A stretch of 64,000 nt of DNA from Spongilla lacustris (lineage: Eukaryota > Porifera > Demospongiae > Spongillida > Spongillidae). Positions 47,678 through 59,433 of the stretch are shown piece by piece. The stretch lies in assembly GCA_949361645.1 (NCBI GenBank), contig OX442432.1:7658118-7722117 (forward strand). The letters run 5' to 3'. Positions within the stretch are counted from its first letter, which is position 1; each line of letters begins with the position of its first letter. The notes under the pieces were generated by a model, which searched no databases, was not told the DNA's origin, and saw only the letters and a list, made by a program, of their open reading frames with translations. A program made the translations under genes and the position numbers.

Positions 47678-50600
47678 ATGAACAGCCAATTAAATTAATA
47701 AAAACATGAAATACATACAATTAGATGATAAGTAATTAAAAAGAGAAATAATAAGACAATAAATTTAATCCATGAATGAGGCCAGAGGAGCACCATCTTC
47801 AAACCCCAGCCCACTTCTCCATTTGGTGCGGGATCCTCTAAGACAGAGGCTCACTGCTCGAACCCCTGCAAAAGCAAGCCGTGATCTGACATAGCTGCTG
47901 GTAATGGAAAAGGCTTTGTCCCACTTGGAAGACAGAGCAGTGGCCATGTGCTTTAGGAAGTGACTAGCCTCTTTGTGTAGTAGTCCGTCCACGGAAAGGA
48001 CAAATGGGGTGAAGGTGCCTCTTCTGTCTTCAACTGCCTTTTTGTACATTCTCTTCTTCTCCAATGAGCTTGACTCAAGAATGGCATTAGGTGCTCGATG
48101 GCAGTGTGATGGGGCGTCAGTGTCTATGACACGGACATCAAACAACGCCTCCACCTGTGGTTGCCAAACACCTCTGATTCCCAGGTCAAGCCTTAGTCCT
48201 GGATCACTTGAGGTGGCAGTAGTCTCATTGACAATAGGCTCCTTTATAACTTGGGGCCACACCTGACTGGCAAGATCACCAAGGCAGTCACGGATCTCAT
48301 TGTGGCGTAGTATAACAAGTCCCCCCTTCTTACAGTCTAGGGCATGTTGGAGGGTGAAATCAGCTCCACAACCATCACATTTGGCTGGCAGATTAGATGG
48401 ATGTCGCAAATAGCGCAGAGCTAGGCCATCTCTGAACTGTACAGGAGCCAAATCAAAGTGGCAACTTTGGAGTGGCAGAGTTGTCAACCAGCTGGACGTT
48501 TTGCCCTCAACCACCCTCATGATTGCACGTTGTCTGCCTGGTGAAAGAGTTGCAAGAATGGCATCTAGTTTCTGTTTGGAAACCTCGTCAAGTGCTTTTC
48601 GCGTCTCATATCTTGCCTTGCTGATTGCATCCAGGTGACAGGCAGAGCTAAATTCACCACATCCCTTAATAGCTTCTACCACAACTTTGGTACCCTGGGT
48701 AGAGGTGTGGTAGGACGATGATGCTGTGTCAGTAGGATTATTGATCCCCAAGCCAGCAAAACGAGTTGGTAAGGAAAACAGTTTACATTCAGCATCTGAC
48801 AAATCTCCTTCAAACAATGCTGGGTAGAAAGCCTTTAAAATCACATCTTGCAGTGGGACAAAAGCACCTCCACAGTTATGCATGACTCGCTGCAGGTATG
48901 ACCATTCACACTGAAGGGATTTGGAGAGAGCAGTATAAGCGGCTTGTGGTGACTTGGTAGCTGCCTTGGAGAGTTTCACAACACAATCTACCCACATTGC
49001 AACCTTCTTCCTCACAAAATCGTCTGCTATCATGCAGTCTCCAATAACACCCCCAAGAAAGCGATGTCCGTTCACTATCTGCACACCCAAATCACCAAAG
49101 ACTATCCTGGCCTCATCTTCAAATTGAGGGGTAACAATCAGACAGCTTTTCTTGGGCTCAGGAAAGTATCCATAAGCTGGGCCTTGCTCAGCCAACTGAT
49201 CATACCATGAGCGAACCTCCTTGATGTTACCAATGCAAGCTGAGTCATCTGCATACCAGGTCTGCAACCTGTTCTCTTTGACCTTCAGTGACTTAACAAG
49301 TGGTAATAGTGCAACTGCATAGATGAGCATGGATAGAGGATCACCTTGAGTAACACCTTCCTTACTGAATAGACATTCATCAGATCCTCTTAAAACAAGC
49401 CTAGCAAATCCTCTATAGGTGTTGAACAAAAAACGGCTGCATCTAGGCCATAACACGCGAGCATTCCACAAGGCAGCAACTCGGTTCACCATGTTAAAAG
49501 CATTCTTGGCATCCACTAACAACAGCCCCCATCCATTACCAGAATGCTGGGTGTAAAGCTCCGTCATTGCATGCACTGCTCCTTCTATGCCTGCTTTCAA
49601 ACCTGATGCCAACTGATCTGTTCCACACAACATTTCAACATCAGTACCTGTGGTTAGGGCCATCACTCTACCAATAATGCGACGCAAACACTCTCCAATG
49701 CCAATGGGTCGTACTCCAGGACACTTGTCTAAGGCAATAAGTCGGTTAGCCATCAGAGCTTTAATTTTGTCCCATTCAAGCACAGTGTTTGCCATTAATC
49801 GTGTCAGTGCTGCGATAGCTTCCCTCAAACGATTACTGTGGGCGCCATAGCGTAATAGAAAACTCTGCCACTGTACAGAATCAGTTCCACTGGGACCAGC
49901 ACCACCTTTGATTTTGTGGGCTACATGTTCAACATGTAATGCAGTGATGTCAACGTCTATCAATGGTGGTAATGAGGCACAATGAGCAAAAGCTGAGGGG
50001 TCTGGTTTGGTGGGAGAAGGGTGTTTTTCTTTCAGGATCTCAAGAACAGTCTTACCAGTACCTTCGACAATGTCATCAGTCCGTAAAATTCCTCCTGTTG
50101 TCCTCTCAGTAATCAAGCGCACCGCCTCCCGTACTTTGCCACGAAGCATAAGACGTGTGAAGACACGTGCTGAATTCTCATCGTCGTGCCTATACCGTCT
50201 GCCACACAATGCAGCATCACAGCGTTGGGCTTCATGTAACAATGCTTCAAAATGACCGGCTCTCCACATTTCCATCCGTTTCTCAAGAGTTTGGCGTATA
50301 TCACACCCTTTCTTAATCACCGGGTCCCGTTGCAATAACAGCGGCGTCAAGCACATCAAACGCTCCGATTTTTCCTCTCCTCGAGTTATCATGCCAATTT
50401 CAGTGGTTAACAACTCAACAAAAGCTCTTCCAACGGCTCCACCTGGCAAATCGAACTGCTTACCATTCAAACGAATGATGCCATTCCAGAGACTATGCCA
50501 GGGTGTGTTGGTATCGATTTGTTCTTTTGTCAAAACCGCTCCAAATGCCTCTTCAAACTTGTCACATTCAAACGAGCCAGATAGAACAGGTGAAGTAGCA

Positions 50601-50852
50601 GTCGACGGGTGAAAACCAGTGCAGTTGGAAGAAGTAGTAGTATTAGGTGAGAAAGGCAAAGAAGCACGTGTTTGTTCAGCCGGCAAAAGACTTGAACCCT
50701 GGCAACGACGGTCACGAGGGCCGTGTACACGAAACGTACCATCGCGTTTCAGAGACACTAAACGACGACAAACATGACAAATAACCCGAGAACCAGTTGT
50801 AGACGGATCATCATCGTCCATATCGGGACCTACAAAAATACATTAAATTATG
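47678..50852 (-). mobile_element. Full-length retroelement inserted in a satellite monomer
   Basis: The 3175-bp insertion is bounded by a perfect 13-bp direct repeat of satellite sequence. Outside the reverse transcriptase ORF there are only 31 nt at the 5' side and 87 nt of AT-rich sequence at the 3' side, which ends GGCTGTTCAT on the minus strand. There is no poly(A) tail, no AATAAA signal and no long terminal repeat. The 13-bp duplication and the lack of LTRs fit target-primed reverse transcription. The 5' leader contains TTTTTGTAG|GT, which looks like a splice acceptor but may be chance. It could be slightly 5'-truncated, though the N-terminal zinc motif is complete. Confidence 0.88.
47765..50821 (-). 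CDS. Intact reverse transcriptase / restriction-like endonuclease polyprotein of a non-LTR-type retroelement (1018 aa)
   Basis: One uninterrupted frame. An N-terminal zinc-binding motif (C15, C18, H33, C40) probably binds nucleic acid. The central reverse transcriptase has the RPIGIGE segment (371-377), motif A LVDAKNAFN with D437, motif B GVTQGDPLSM (489-498) and motif C YADD with D525 and D526, so the polymerase triad is complete. The C-terminal part has a CX2CX7HX3C motif (C815, C818, H826, C830), then RHNEIRD (839-845) and a PD-(D/E)XK-like core (D879, D895 in FDVRV), the arrangement of restriction-like endonucleases in R2-type non-LTR elements. The inferred role is nicking satellite DNA and copying its own RNA there. 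I chose this start because an in-frame TAA lies 21 nt upstream with no ATG between. The ORF is visibly more GC-rich than the satellite around it. The exact clade is unassigned; no integrase, protease or RNase H motif was recognised. Confidence 0.93.
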   Translation of the reverse strand: MDDDDPSTTGSRVICHVCRRLVSLKRDGTFRVHGPRDRRCQGSSLLPAEQTRASLPFSPNTTTSSNCTGFHPSTATSPVLSGSFECDKFEEAFGAVLTKEQIDTNTPWHSLWNGIIRLNGKQFDLPGGAVGRAFVELLTTEIGMITRGEEKSERLMCLTPLLLQRDPVIKKGCDIRQTLEKRMEMWRAGHFEALLHEAQRCDAALCGRRYRHDDENSARVFTRLMLRGKVREAVRLITERTTGGILRTDDIVEGTGKTVLEILKEKHPSPTKPDPSAFAHCASLPPLIDVDITALHVEHVAHKIKGGAGPSGTDSVQWQSFLLRYGAHSNRLREAIAALTRLMANTVLEWDKIKALMANRLIALDKCPGVRPIGIGECLRRIIGRVMALTTGTDVEMLCGTDQLASGLKAGIEGAVHAMTELYTQHSGNGWGLLLVDAKNAFNMVNRVAALWNARVLWPRCSRFLFNTYRGFARLVLRGSDECLFSKEGVTQGDPLSMLIYAVALLPLVKSLKVKENRLQTWYADDSACIGNIKEVRSWYDQLAEQGPAYGYFPEPKKSCLIVTPQFEDEARIVFGDLGVQIVNGHRFLGGVIGDCMIADDFVRKKVAMWVDCVVKLSKAATKSPQAAYTALSKSLQCEWSYLQRVMHNCGGAFVPLQDVILKAFYPALFEGDLSDAECKLFSLPTRFAGLGINNPTDTASSSYHTSTQGTKVVVEAIKGCGEFSSACHLDAISKARYETRKALDEVSKQKLDAILATLSPGRQRAIMRVVEGKTSSWLTTLPLQSCHFDLAPVQFRDGLALRYLRHPSNLPAKCDGCGADFTLQHALDCKKGGLVILRHNEIRDCLGDLASQVWPQVIKEPIVNETTATSSDPGLRLDLGIRGVWQPQVEALFDVRVIDTDAPSHCHRAPNAILESSSLEKKRMYKKAVEDRRGTFTPFVLSVDGLLHKEASHFLKHMATALSSKWDKAFSITSSYVRSRLAFAGVRAVSLCLRGSRTKWRSGLGFEDGAPLASFMD

Positions 50853-50865
50853 TCAACCATACAAG
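50853..50865. repeat. Target-site duplication, right copy (13 bp)
   Basis: TCAACCATACAAG lies immediately outside the 5' end of the retroelement, after which the satellite monomer resumes as TGGCTAGTTCTG. Joining the two flanks at one copy restores a normal monomer. Confidence 0.9.
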
Positions 50866-51607
50866 TGGCTAGTTCTGTTATACATCTGTGATTTACAACG
50901 TGATGGTGATATAGTTAACTTTTGCCATTAAGAATATATGGGAGGGAATATACTTTTCATTTCCGTGCTAAAACTAAGCCAATATTGGCATCTAAGAACT
51001 GATTCGTAATGCTGATAGAGAATGCATCAGTACTATATTTTATCCATACAAGTAGCCTGTTCTGTTTTACATTCGTGATTTACACCTGGATGGTCAGATA
51101 TTCAACTTTTCGTATTGAGAATGTATGGGAGGGAATGTACTTTTCATTTCCGTGCTGAAGCTAAAGCGATGTTGGCATCTACCAATCGATTCGTTATGCA
51201 GATATAGAATGTATGAGTAGTATCTTTCAACCATACAAGTGGCTTGCTCTGCTTTACATCCGTGACTTACAACTTGATGTTCAGATAGTCAACTTTTCCC
51301 ATTGAGAATGTATGGGAGGGATGTACTTTTAAACTGCGTATGGATGCCATACCTATTATGACGTGAACGAATCGATTCGTTATTCTGATAGAGAATGCAT
51401 CAGTACTAACTTTGAAGCATGCAAGTGGCTTGTTCTGTTTTACATTCGTGATTTACATCTTCATGGTGAAACAGTCGACTTTTCTCATTGAGAATAAATT
51501 GGAGGGAATGTGCTTTTGATTTTTGTGCTGATGCTAAACCGATATTGGCATCTATGAATCGATTTTTGTGCTGAAGCTAAACCGATATTGGCATCTATGA
51601 ATCGATT
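50866..51607 (+). repeat. 187-bp satellite, forward block right of the retroelement
   Basis: Completes the monomer split by the retroelement, then about 3.5 monomers. It ends with the internal repeat of about 45 bp and a unique flip at GAATCGATTCA|TCGCTATTGC. Confidence 0.92.
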
Positions 51608-52852
51608 CATCGCTATTGCTTCAGCGCGTAAATGAAATGTACATTCCTTCCCATACATTCTCAATAGGAAAAGTTTAACATCTGACCATCTAGGTGTAAA
51701 TCACATATTCTTAATGGCAAAAGTTCACTATATCACCATCACGTAGTAAATCACAGATGCATAACAGAACTAGTCGCTTGTATGGTTGAAAGATAGTACT
51801 GATGCATTCTTTATCAGAATTACGAATCGAATTGTGCATGTCATAATAGGTATGGCTTCTGTACGCATTTTAAAATTACATTCCCACCCATACATTCTCA
51901 ATGGAAAAAGTTGACTATCAGACCATCAAGGTGCAAATTGCCGATTTAAATCAGAGCAAGCCACTTGTATGGTTCAAAGATACTACTCATACATTCTCTA
52001 TGTGCAATACGAATCCATTCGTAGATACCAACATCGGTATGTCTTCAGCACGGAAATGAAAAGTACATTCCCTCCCATACATTCTCTATGGGAAAAGTTG
52101 TCTATCTGACCGTCCAGGTGTAAATCACGAATGTAAATCAGAACAAGCTACTTATATGGTTCAATGATAGTACTAATGCATTCTCTATCAGCATTACGAA
52201 TGAATTCGTAGATGCCAACATCGGTTTAGCTTCAGCACAGAAATGAAAAGTACATTCCGTCCCATTCACTCTCAATGGGAAAAGTTGACTATCTTATCGT
52301 CCAGGTGTAAATCTTGAATGAAATAAAGAACAAGCTACTTGCATGGATCCATTTTAGTACTGATGCATTTTCTATCAGTGTTAAGAAACAATTCGTCGAT
52401 GCCAACATCGGTTTAGCTTCAGCACGGAAATGAAAAGTACATTCCCTCCCATACATTCTCAATGGAAAAAGTTGACTGTTTCACCATTAAGATGTATATC
52501 ACGAATGTAAAAAAGAACAAGCTACTTGTATGGATAAAATATAGCACTGATACATTCCTTATCAGCATTACGAATCAATTCGTAGATGCCAACATCGGTT
52601 TAGCTTCAGCACGGAAATGAAAAGTACATTCCGTCCCATACATTGTCAATGGTAAAAGTTGACTGTCTCATCATCCAGGTGTAAGTCACGAATGTAGAAA
52701 AGAACAAGCTACTTCTACGGATAAGATATAGTACTGAGTCATTCTCTATCAGCATTACGATTCAATTCGTAGATGCCAACATCGGTTTAGCTTGAGCACT
52801 GAAATCAAAAGTACGTTCCCTCCCATACATTCTCAACGGGTAAAGTTGACTG
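51608..52852 (-). repeat. 187-bp satellite, reverse block
   Basis: Between six and seven monomers resembling 4.37-5.93 kb with several monomers deleted (for example at about 51703). Confidence 0.92.
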
Positions 52853-52878
52853 TTTATCCATTAAGAATGCATGGGAGG
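52821..52878. other. Inversion junction type J1
   Basis: ATTCTCAACGGGTAAAGTTG then ACTGTTTATCCATTAAGAAT, the inverse of 45281-45335 with one extra base pair. Confidence 0.85.
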
Positions 52879-53190
52879 GAATGAACTTTTAAATTGCGTA
52901 CGGAAGCCATACCTATAATGACGTGTACGAATCGATTAGTAACTCTGATAGAGAATTCATCAGTACTAACTTTGAGCATTATAAGTGGCTTGTTCTGCTT
53001 TACATCGATGATTTATAGTCAACTTTTCCCATTGTGAATGCATGGGAGGGAATGTACTTTTCATTTCCGTACTGAAGCTAAGCCGATACTGGTATCGATG
53101 AATTGATTCGTAATGCTGATAGAGAATGCATCAGTACTATTATTTATCCATACACGTAGCTTGTTCTGTTTTACATTCGTGATTTACACC
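52853..53190 (+). repeat. 187-bp satellite, short forward block
   Basis: Just under two monomers between two flips. The right flip joins GATTTACACC to ATACATTACAAATCGATTC. Confidence 0.88.
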
Positions 53191-55499
53191 ATACATTACA
53201 AATCGATTCGGAGATGCCAACATCGGTTTAGCTTCTGCACGGAAATGAAAAGTACTTTCCGTCCGATGCATTCTCAATGGCAAAAGTTGATTATCTGACC
53301 ATCAAGGTGTAAATCACCCTTGTAAAACAGAACAAGCCACTTGTATGGTTGAAAGATACTACTCATACATTTTCTATCTGCATTACGAATCGATTCGTAG
53401 ATACCAACATCGGTTTAGCTTCAGCACGGAAATGAAAAGTACATTCCCTCCCACACATTCTCAATGGGAAAAGTTGACTTTCTGATCATCCAGGTGTAAA
53501 TCACGAATGTAAAACAGATCAAGCTACTTGTATGGTTCAAAGATAGTACTGATGCAATCTCCATAAGAATTTGGAATCGATTTGTGCATGCCATAATAGG
53601 TATGGCTTCAGCACAGAAATGAAAAGCACATTCTTTCCCATACATTCTCAATGGGAAAAGTTGACTATCTGACCATCCAGATGTATATCACGAGTGTAAA
53701 AAAGAAAAAGCTACTTGTATGGATAAAATATAGTACTGATGCATTCCCTGTCAGCAATACGAATCAATTCGTAGATGCCAACATCGGTTTAGCTTCTGCA
53801 CGGAAATGAAAAGTACATTCCCTCCCAATCATTCTCAGTGGGAAAAGCTGACTATATGACCATCAAGTTGTAAATCACGGATGTAAAACAGAAAAAGTCA
53901 CTTGTATGGTTTATAGATAGTACTGATGCATTGTCTATGAGAATTACGAATCGATTCGTAGATGCAAATGTCGGTTTAGCTTCAGCACGGAAATGAAACG
54001 TACATTTCCTCCCATTCATTCTCAATAGGAAAAGTTGACTGTTTCACTTTGAAGATGTAAATCTTGAATGTAAAACAGAACAAGCCATTTGTTTCGTTCA
54101 ATGTTAGTACTGATGCATTCTCTATCGGAATTACGAATCGATTCGTACATGTCAAAATAGGTATGGCAATTAAAAAGTACATTCCCTCCCATACATTCGC
54201 AATGGGAAAAGTTGACTATTTGACCATCCAGGTGTAAATCAGGAATGCAAACCAGAACAAGCTTCTTGTATGGATAAAATATAGGACTGTTGCATTCTCT
54301 ATCAGCATTACGAATCAATACGTAGATGCCAACATCGGTTTAGCATCAGCACGGAAATGAAAAGAACATTCCCTCCCATACACTTTCAATGCGAAAAGTT
54401 GACTATCTGACCGTCCAGGTGTAAATCACGAATGTAATAAAGAACAAGCTACTTGCATGGATCCAATATAGTACTGATGCATTTTCTATCAGCATTACGA
54501 ATCAATTCATAGATGACAACTTCGGTTTAGCTTCAGCACGGAGATGAAAAGTACATTCCCTCCCATACATTCTCAATGGGAAAAGTTGAGTGTTTCACCA
54601 TTAAGATGTATATCACGAATGTATAAAAGAAAAAGCTACTTGTATGGATAAATTATAGTACTTATGCATTCTCTATCAGCATTACAAATCAATACGTACA
54701 TGCCAACATTGGTTTAGCTTCTGCACGGAAATGAAAAGTACATTCCCTCCCATACACTCTCAATGCGAATAGTTGACTATCTGACCGTCCAGGTGTAAAT
54801 CACGAATGTAGAAAAGAAAAAGCTACTTGCATGGATCCAATATAGTACTGATGCATTTTCTATCAGCATTACGAATCAATTCGTAGATGACCACATCGGT
54901 TTAGCTTCAGCATGGAGATGAAAAGTACATTCCCTCCCATACATTCTCAATGGGAGAAGTTGAGTGTTTCACCATTAAGATGTATATCACAAATGTAAAA
55001 AAGAAAAAGCTACTTGTATGGATAAAATATAGTACTTATGCATTCTCTGTCAGCAATACGAATCAATTTGTAGATGCCAACATCGGTTTAGCTTCTGCAC
55101 GGAAATGAAAAGAACATTCCCTCCCATACACTCTCAATGCGAAAAGTTGACTATCTGACCGTCCAGGTGTAAATCACGATGTAAAAAAGAACAAGCTACT
55201 TGCGTGGATCCAATATAGTACTGATGCATTTTCTATCAGCATTACGAATCAATTCGTCGATACCAGTATTGGCTTAGCTCCAGTACGGAAATGAAAAGTA
55301 CATTCCCTCCCATGCATTCACAATGGGAATAGTTGACTATAAATCGTCGATGTAAAACAGAACAAGCCACTTATATTGTTCAAAGTTAGTACTGATGTAT
55401 TCTCTATCAGAGTTACTAATCGATTCGTACACGTCATTATAGGTATGGCTTCCGTACGCAATTTAAAAGTTCATTCCCTCCCATACATTCTTAATGGAT
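53191..55499 (-). repeat. 187-bp satellite, reverse block
   Basis: About twelve monomers. It includes reverse copies of the dimer unit seen at 18.9-21.3 kb (CACTCTCAATGCGAA at about 54379, 54756 and 55130). Confidence 0.92.
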
Positions 55500-55540
55500 A
55501 AACAGTCAACTTTTCCCATTAAGAATCAATGGGAGGGAAT
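55480..55540. other. Inversion junction type J1
   Basis: ATTCTTAATGGATAAACAGT then CAACTTTTCCCATTAAGAAT, the inverse of 6036-6090. Confidence 0.85.
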
Positions 55541-58500
55541 GTACTTTTAAATTTAAAGCACTAACTTTGAACAATACACGTGGCTTGTTCTGTTTAACAT
55601 CGATGATTTACACCTGGATGGTCAGATAGTCAACTTTACCCGTTGAGAATGTATGGGAGGGAACGTACTTTTGATTTCCGTGCTGAAGCTAAACCGATGT
55701 TGGCATCTACGAATTGAATTGTAATGCTAATAGAGAATGACTCAGTACTATATCTTATCCATAGAAGTAGCTTGTTCTTTTATACATTCGTGACTTACAC
55801 CTGGATGATCAGATAGTCAACTTTTACCACTGACAATGTATGGGACGGAATGTACTTTTCATTTCCGTGCTGAAGCTAAACCGATGTTGGCATCTACGAA
55901 TTGATTCGTAATGCTGATAAAGAATGTATCAGTGCTATATTTTATCCATACAAGTAGCATGTTCTTTTTTACATCATCTTGATGGTGAAACAGTCAACTT
56001 TTTCCATTGAGAATGTATGGGAGGGAATGTACTTTTCATTTCCGTGCTGAAGCTAAACCGATGTTGGCATTGACGAATTGTTTCGTAACACTGATAGAAA
56101 ATGCATTAGTACTAAAATGGATCCATGCAAGTAGCTTGTTCTTTATTACATTCATGATTTACACCTGGACGATCAGATAGTCAACTTTTCCCATTGAGAG
56201 TGAATGGGACGGAATGTACTTTTCATTTCCGTGCTGAAGCTAAATCGATGTTGGCATCTACGAATTAATTCGTAATGCTGATAGAAAATGCATCAGTACT
56301 ATATTTTATCCATAAAAATAGCTTGTTCTTTTTTACATTCGTGATTTACACCTGGATAGTCAGATAGTCAACTTTTACCATTGAGAATGAATGGGAGGGA
56401 ATGTACTTTTCATGCATTTCCGTGCTGAAGCTAAACCGATGTTGGCATCTACGAATTCATTCGTAATGCTGATAGAGAATGCATTAGTACCATCATTGAA
56501 CCATATAAGTAGCCTGTTCTGATTTACATTCGTGATTTACACCTGGACGGTCAGATAGACAACTTTTCCCATAGAGAATGTATGGGAGGGAATGTACTTT
56601 TCATTTCCGTGCTGAAGACAAACCGATGTTGGTATCTACGAATTGATTCGTATTGCACATAGAGAATGTATGAGTAGTATCTTTGAACCATACAAGTGGC
56701 TTGCTCTGATTTAAATTGGTAATTTGCACCTTGATGGTCTGATAGTCAACTTTTCCCATTGAGAATGTATGGGTGGGAATGTAATTTTAAAATGCATACG
56801 GAAGCCATACCTATTATGACATGCACAATTCGATTCGTAATTCTGATAAAGAATGCATCAGTACTATCTTTCAACCATACAAGCGACTAGTTCTGTTATG
56901 CATCTGTGATTTACTACGTGATGGTGATATAGTGAACTTTTGCCATTAAGAATATGTGGGAGGGAATATTCTTTTCATTTCGGTGCTAAAACTAAGCCAA
57001 TATTGGCATCTAGGAATTGATTCGTAATGCTGATAGAGAATGCATCACTACTATATTTTATCCATACAAGTAGCTTGCTCTGTTTTACATTCGTGATTTA
57101 CAACTGGATGGTCAGATATTAAACTTTTCCTATTGAGAATGTATGGGAAGGAATGTACCTTTCATTTACGTGCTGAAGCAATAGCGATGTTGCCATATAT
57201 CAATCGATTGGTTGTGCAGATATAGAATGTATGAGTAGTATCTTTCAACCATACAAGTGGCTTGTTCTGCTTTACATCCGTGACTTACAACTTGATGTTC
57301 GGATAGTCAACTTTTCCCATTGAGAATGTATGGGAGGGAATGTACTTTTAAATTGCGTATGGATGCCATACCTATTGTGACGCGTACGAATCGATTCGGA
57401 ATTCTGATAGAGAATGCATCAGTACTAACTTTGAGCCACACAAGTGGCTTGTTCTGTTTTACATTCGTGATTTACATCTTCATGGTGAAACAGTCAACTT
57501 TTCTCATTGAGAATGAATTGGAGGGAATGTACTTTTGATTTTTGTGCTGAAGCTAAACCTATATTGGCATCTATGAATCGATTCGTAATTCTCATAGACA
57601 ATGCATCAGTACTATCTTTCAACCATACAAGATGTTTGTTCTGTTTAATATTCGTGGTTTACACCTGGATGGTCAGATTGTCACCTTTTCCCATTACGAA
57701 TGTATGGGAAGGAATGGAATTGCGTACGGAAGCCATACCTACTATGACAAATACGAATCGATTCGTAATTCTGATCGAGAATGCATCAGTACTAGCTTTG
57801 AACCATTCAAGTGTATTGTTCTCTTTTACATCCGTGACTTACAACTTGATGGTCAGATAGCCATTGATAATGTATGGGAGGGAATGTACTTTTCATTTCC
57901 GTGCTGAAGCTAATCCGATGTTGGCATCTAGGAATCGATTCATAATGCTGATAGAGAATGCATAAGTGATATATTTAAACCATAAAAGACGCTTGTTCTG
58001 TTCTACACTCGTGATTTACACCTGGATGGTCAGATAGTCAACCTTTCCCATTAAGAATGTATGGGTGGGAATGTAATTTTAAATTGCGTACGGAAGACAT
58101 ACCTATTATGACATGCACAAATCGATTCGTAATTCTGATAAAGAATGCATCTGTAGTATCTTTCAACTATACAAGTGGCTAGTTCTGTTATACATCTGTG
58201 ATTTACAACGTGATGTGGATATAGTTAACTTTTGCCATTAAGAATATATGGGAGGGAGTATACTTTTCATTTCCATGCTAAAACTAAGCCAATATTGGCA
58301 TCTAAGAACTGATTCGTAATGCTGATAGAGAATGCATCAGTACTATTATTTATCCATACACGTAGCTTGTTCTGTTTTACATTCGTGATTTACACCTGGA
58401 TGGTCAGATATTCAACTTTTCGTATTGAGAATGTATGGGGGGGAATGTACTTTTCATTTCCGTGCTGAAGCTAAAGTGATGTTGGCATCTACCGATCGAT

Positions 58501-59433
58501 TCGTTATGCAGATATAGAATGTATGAGTAGTATCTTTCAACCATACAAGTGGCTTGCTCGGCCTTACATCCGTGACTTACAACTTGATGTTCAGATAGTC
58601 AACTTTTCCCATTGAGAATGTATGGGTGAGAATGAATTGGAGGGAATGTGCTTTTGATTTTTGTGCTGATGCTAAACCGATATTGGCATCCATGAATCGA
58701 TTTTTGTGCTGAAGCTAAACCGATATTGGCATCTATGAATCGATTCGTAATTCTCATATACAATGCATCAGTACTATCTTTCAACCATACAAGATGCTTG
58801 TTCTGTTTAACATTCGTGGTTTACACCTGGATGGTCAGATTGTCAACTTTTCCCATTACGACTGTATGGGAGGGAATGTACTTTTAAATTGCGTACGGAA
58901 GCCATACCTACTATGACATGTACGAATCGATTCGTAATTCTGATAGAGAATGCATCAGTACTAGCTTTGAACCATTCAAGTGTATTGTTCTCTTTTACAT
59001 CCGTGACTTACACCTTGATTGTCAGATAGCCATTGAGAATGTTTGGGAGGGAATGTACTTTTCATTTCCGTGCTGAAGCTAAACCGATGTTGGCATCTAC
59101 CAATCTATTCGTAATGCAGATAGAGAATGCATGAGTAGTATCTTTCAACCATAATAGTGGCTTGTTCTGTTTTAAATCGGTGATTTACACCGTGATGGTT
59201 AGATAGTCAACTTTTCCCATTATGAATGTATGGGAGGGAATGTATTTTTTAATTGCGAACGGAAGACACGTATACCTATTATGACATGTACGAATCGAAA
59301 CGTAATTCTAAGAGAGAATGCATCAGTACTAACTTTGAACCATGCAAGTGGCTTGTTCTGTTTTACATTCGTGATTTACATCTTCATGGTGAAACAGTCA
59401 AATATTCCCATTCAGAATGAATGGGAGGGAATG
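55500..59433 (+). repeat. 187-bp satellite, forward block
   Basis: About 21 monomers, forming the inner part of the right arm of the largest inverted repeat. Holds the empty retroelement site at 58163. Confidence 0.93.
58163..58175. other. Paralogous empty insertion site for the retroelement
   Basis: TCAACTATACAAG (one mismatch to the target duplication) sits in a duplicated satellite block whose left flank aligns with 45.3-47.68 kb (offset 10505) and whose right flank aligns with the sequence after 50866, but with no insertion. The inverted-repeat partner near 33568-33580 is also empty. Confidence 0.85.

Noticed and set aside
49650..50255. Plus-strand frames of 66-97 codons across the reverse transcriptase gene
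   Set aside because: They are shadows of the minus-strand gene with no recognisable features.
47765..50821. Reverse transcriptase as a telomerase, group II intron or LTR-retrotransposon polyprotein
   Set aside because: There is no telomerase RNA-binding domain, no maturase region, no LTRs, protease, RNase H or integrase. The zinc motif plus endonuclease-like C-terminus and 13-bp target duplication fit a non-LTR element.
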